From assembly GCA_017163975.1 (NCBI GenBank), contig JAFFSR010000244.1, positions 10,169,501 to 10,233,500 of the forward strand: a DNA stretch of 64,000 bases, given 5' to 3'. Numbering within the stretch: position 1 is the first letter of the stretch; each line of letters begins with the position of its first letter. The notes beneath the pieces were generated by a model. The model was not told where the DNA came from. It saw only the letters and a list, made by a program, of their open reading frames with translations, and made no database searches. Source of the stretch: Anastatus disparis (Eukaryota > Arthropoda > Insecta > Hymenoptera > Eupelmidae). Below are positions 63,386 to 64,000 of the stretch, piece after piece. A program made the position numbers and the translations under genes.

Positions 63386-63542
63386 CCCTGGTGGAAATTG
63401 AAACGTTTTTTTTACCATTTTTTGGCCAGTAGAAATGGAAACGCTTTTTTTAACATTTATTGGACATTTATTTGGCATTTTTATTACTAATAACCTCAAA
63501 TTTTTATACACACCATTTTTAATGCTCACATTTCTACCAGGG
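63386..63542. mobile_element. 157-bp MITE, copy 2
   Basis: Differs from the copy at 8443-8599 at only one base that I can see (GGACATTT against GGCCATTT). It is flanked by GC on both sides (63384-63385 and 63543-63544). It lies about 33 bp downstream of SINE copy 10. Confidence 0.92.
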
Positions 63543-63594
63543 GCGCTACTTGTTTATATAAAAAATTGAATAAAAAAATTTTTTTATCATAGCC

Positions 63595-64000
63595 AACAAG
63601 TAGAATGCATTGCATTTGGGTCTCGGATTTTCTTCTCACTTTGAGATATTTTTTCTTACATAAAATTATAAAAAAAGCCGCATCCATTCTTTTCATCCGC
63701 ATTCATTGATTTTTCAATGTTATAAGCAGTTTAGTCTAGATTTTAAGACATTTAAAAAAATTTGCATCAGTTTTATAGTTGTATAGTTTTTGAACTACTT
63801 ATTCTATAAAGTTTCTACTTCTTGTATATTAAAGTTGTGATCAAAACCTTTCGATTAAAAAAAAACGTGTTCAAAAAATTCAAGTTGTTTAAAAGTTATG
63901 AGGGAATAAAAGTATTGCAAATATTTAGCTAAAAATTTGCATAAAAAATAAATGCTGCATTTCAGTCTGAATTTCATCTTAATTTTCATCCCTTCATAAC
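63595..64000. mobile_element. left part of a third palindromic element, cut by the window end
   Basis: The order of segments (TTTGGGTCTCGGATTTTC, AATTATAAAAAAAGCCGC, then AAAACGTGTTCAAAAAATTC and AAAAGTTATGA) follows the left arm of the element at 61294, with many substitutions and small indels. The terminus has decayed to about CAAGTAGAATGC. The right arm, if present, lies outside the window. Confidence 0.65.

Noticed and set aside
1..64000. CRISPR arrays, rRNA genes, bacterial operons or a provirus
   Set aside because: No array with regular unique spacers, no rRNA-like block and no run of co-directional genes is present. The repeated sequences are SINEs, MITEs and minisatellites.

Overview
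The window reads as a gene-poor stretch of a strongly AT-rich arthropod nuclear genome, most likely an insect. The signs are a tRNA-headed SINE family with Pol III A and B boxes, many miniature inverted-repeat elements, a TATA/TCAGT core promoter of arthropod type, and one FLYWCH zinc-finger gene of a kind common in insects. A parasitoid wasp or another hymenopteran is my best guess, but the sequence does not settle it. I see no bacterial operon, rRNA or CRISPR. Only one open reading frame (424-1467, +) is convincing. The remaining 62 kb looks like a gene desert or the inside of very large introns, where small exons without homology support would be missed.

Layout. 1-239 is a degenerate 10-11 bp minisatellite. 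363-1492 is a compact intronless FLYWCH gene with TATA box, initiator, good start context and poly(A) signal. 1468-2434 holds probable decayed coding remnants and a tRNA-like sequence. 2771-2922 is a G-rich minisatellite. 3177-14990 is AT-rich sequence with three SINE copies and two CCCTGGTAGAAA-ended elements. 14991-22013 is the richest part: inverted-repeat elements crowd together, and 18904-19941 is a composite of nested palindromes, three tandem GC-rich triloop hairpins and an 18-bp repeat that stays open as a hexapeptide-repeat reading frame. 22014-35668 is mostly unique AT-rich DNA with three SINEs and a fold-back. 35669-36240 holds two related fold-back elements almost head to tail. 36241-56185 is long AT-rich sequence with purine tracts and microsatellites and one SINE. 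56186-64000 has two full-length fold-backs (662 and 698 bp) with TTA duplications, the start of a third, two SINEs, and a MITE copy one base different from the copy at 8443.

How it fits together. No pathway is encoded. What the window records is transposition: ten copies of one SINE whose body keeps two hairpins; a DNA-element family with CCCTGGTAGAAA ends and exact 2-bp duplications at four of six sites; a family of nearly pure palindromes ending in CTAGGAGAG; a TTAA-flanked family; and short GC-rich fold-backs that share a three-base loop at the tip. None carries a recognisable transposase or reverse transcriptase here, so all would need enzymes encoded elsewhere.

All repeat comparisons, boundaries and mismatch counts were made by eye. 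No database search was possible.
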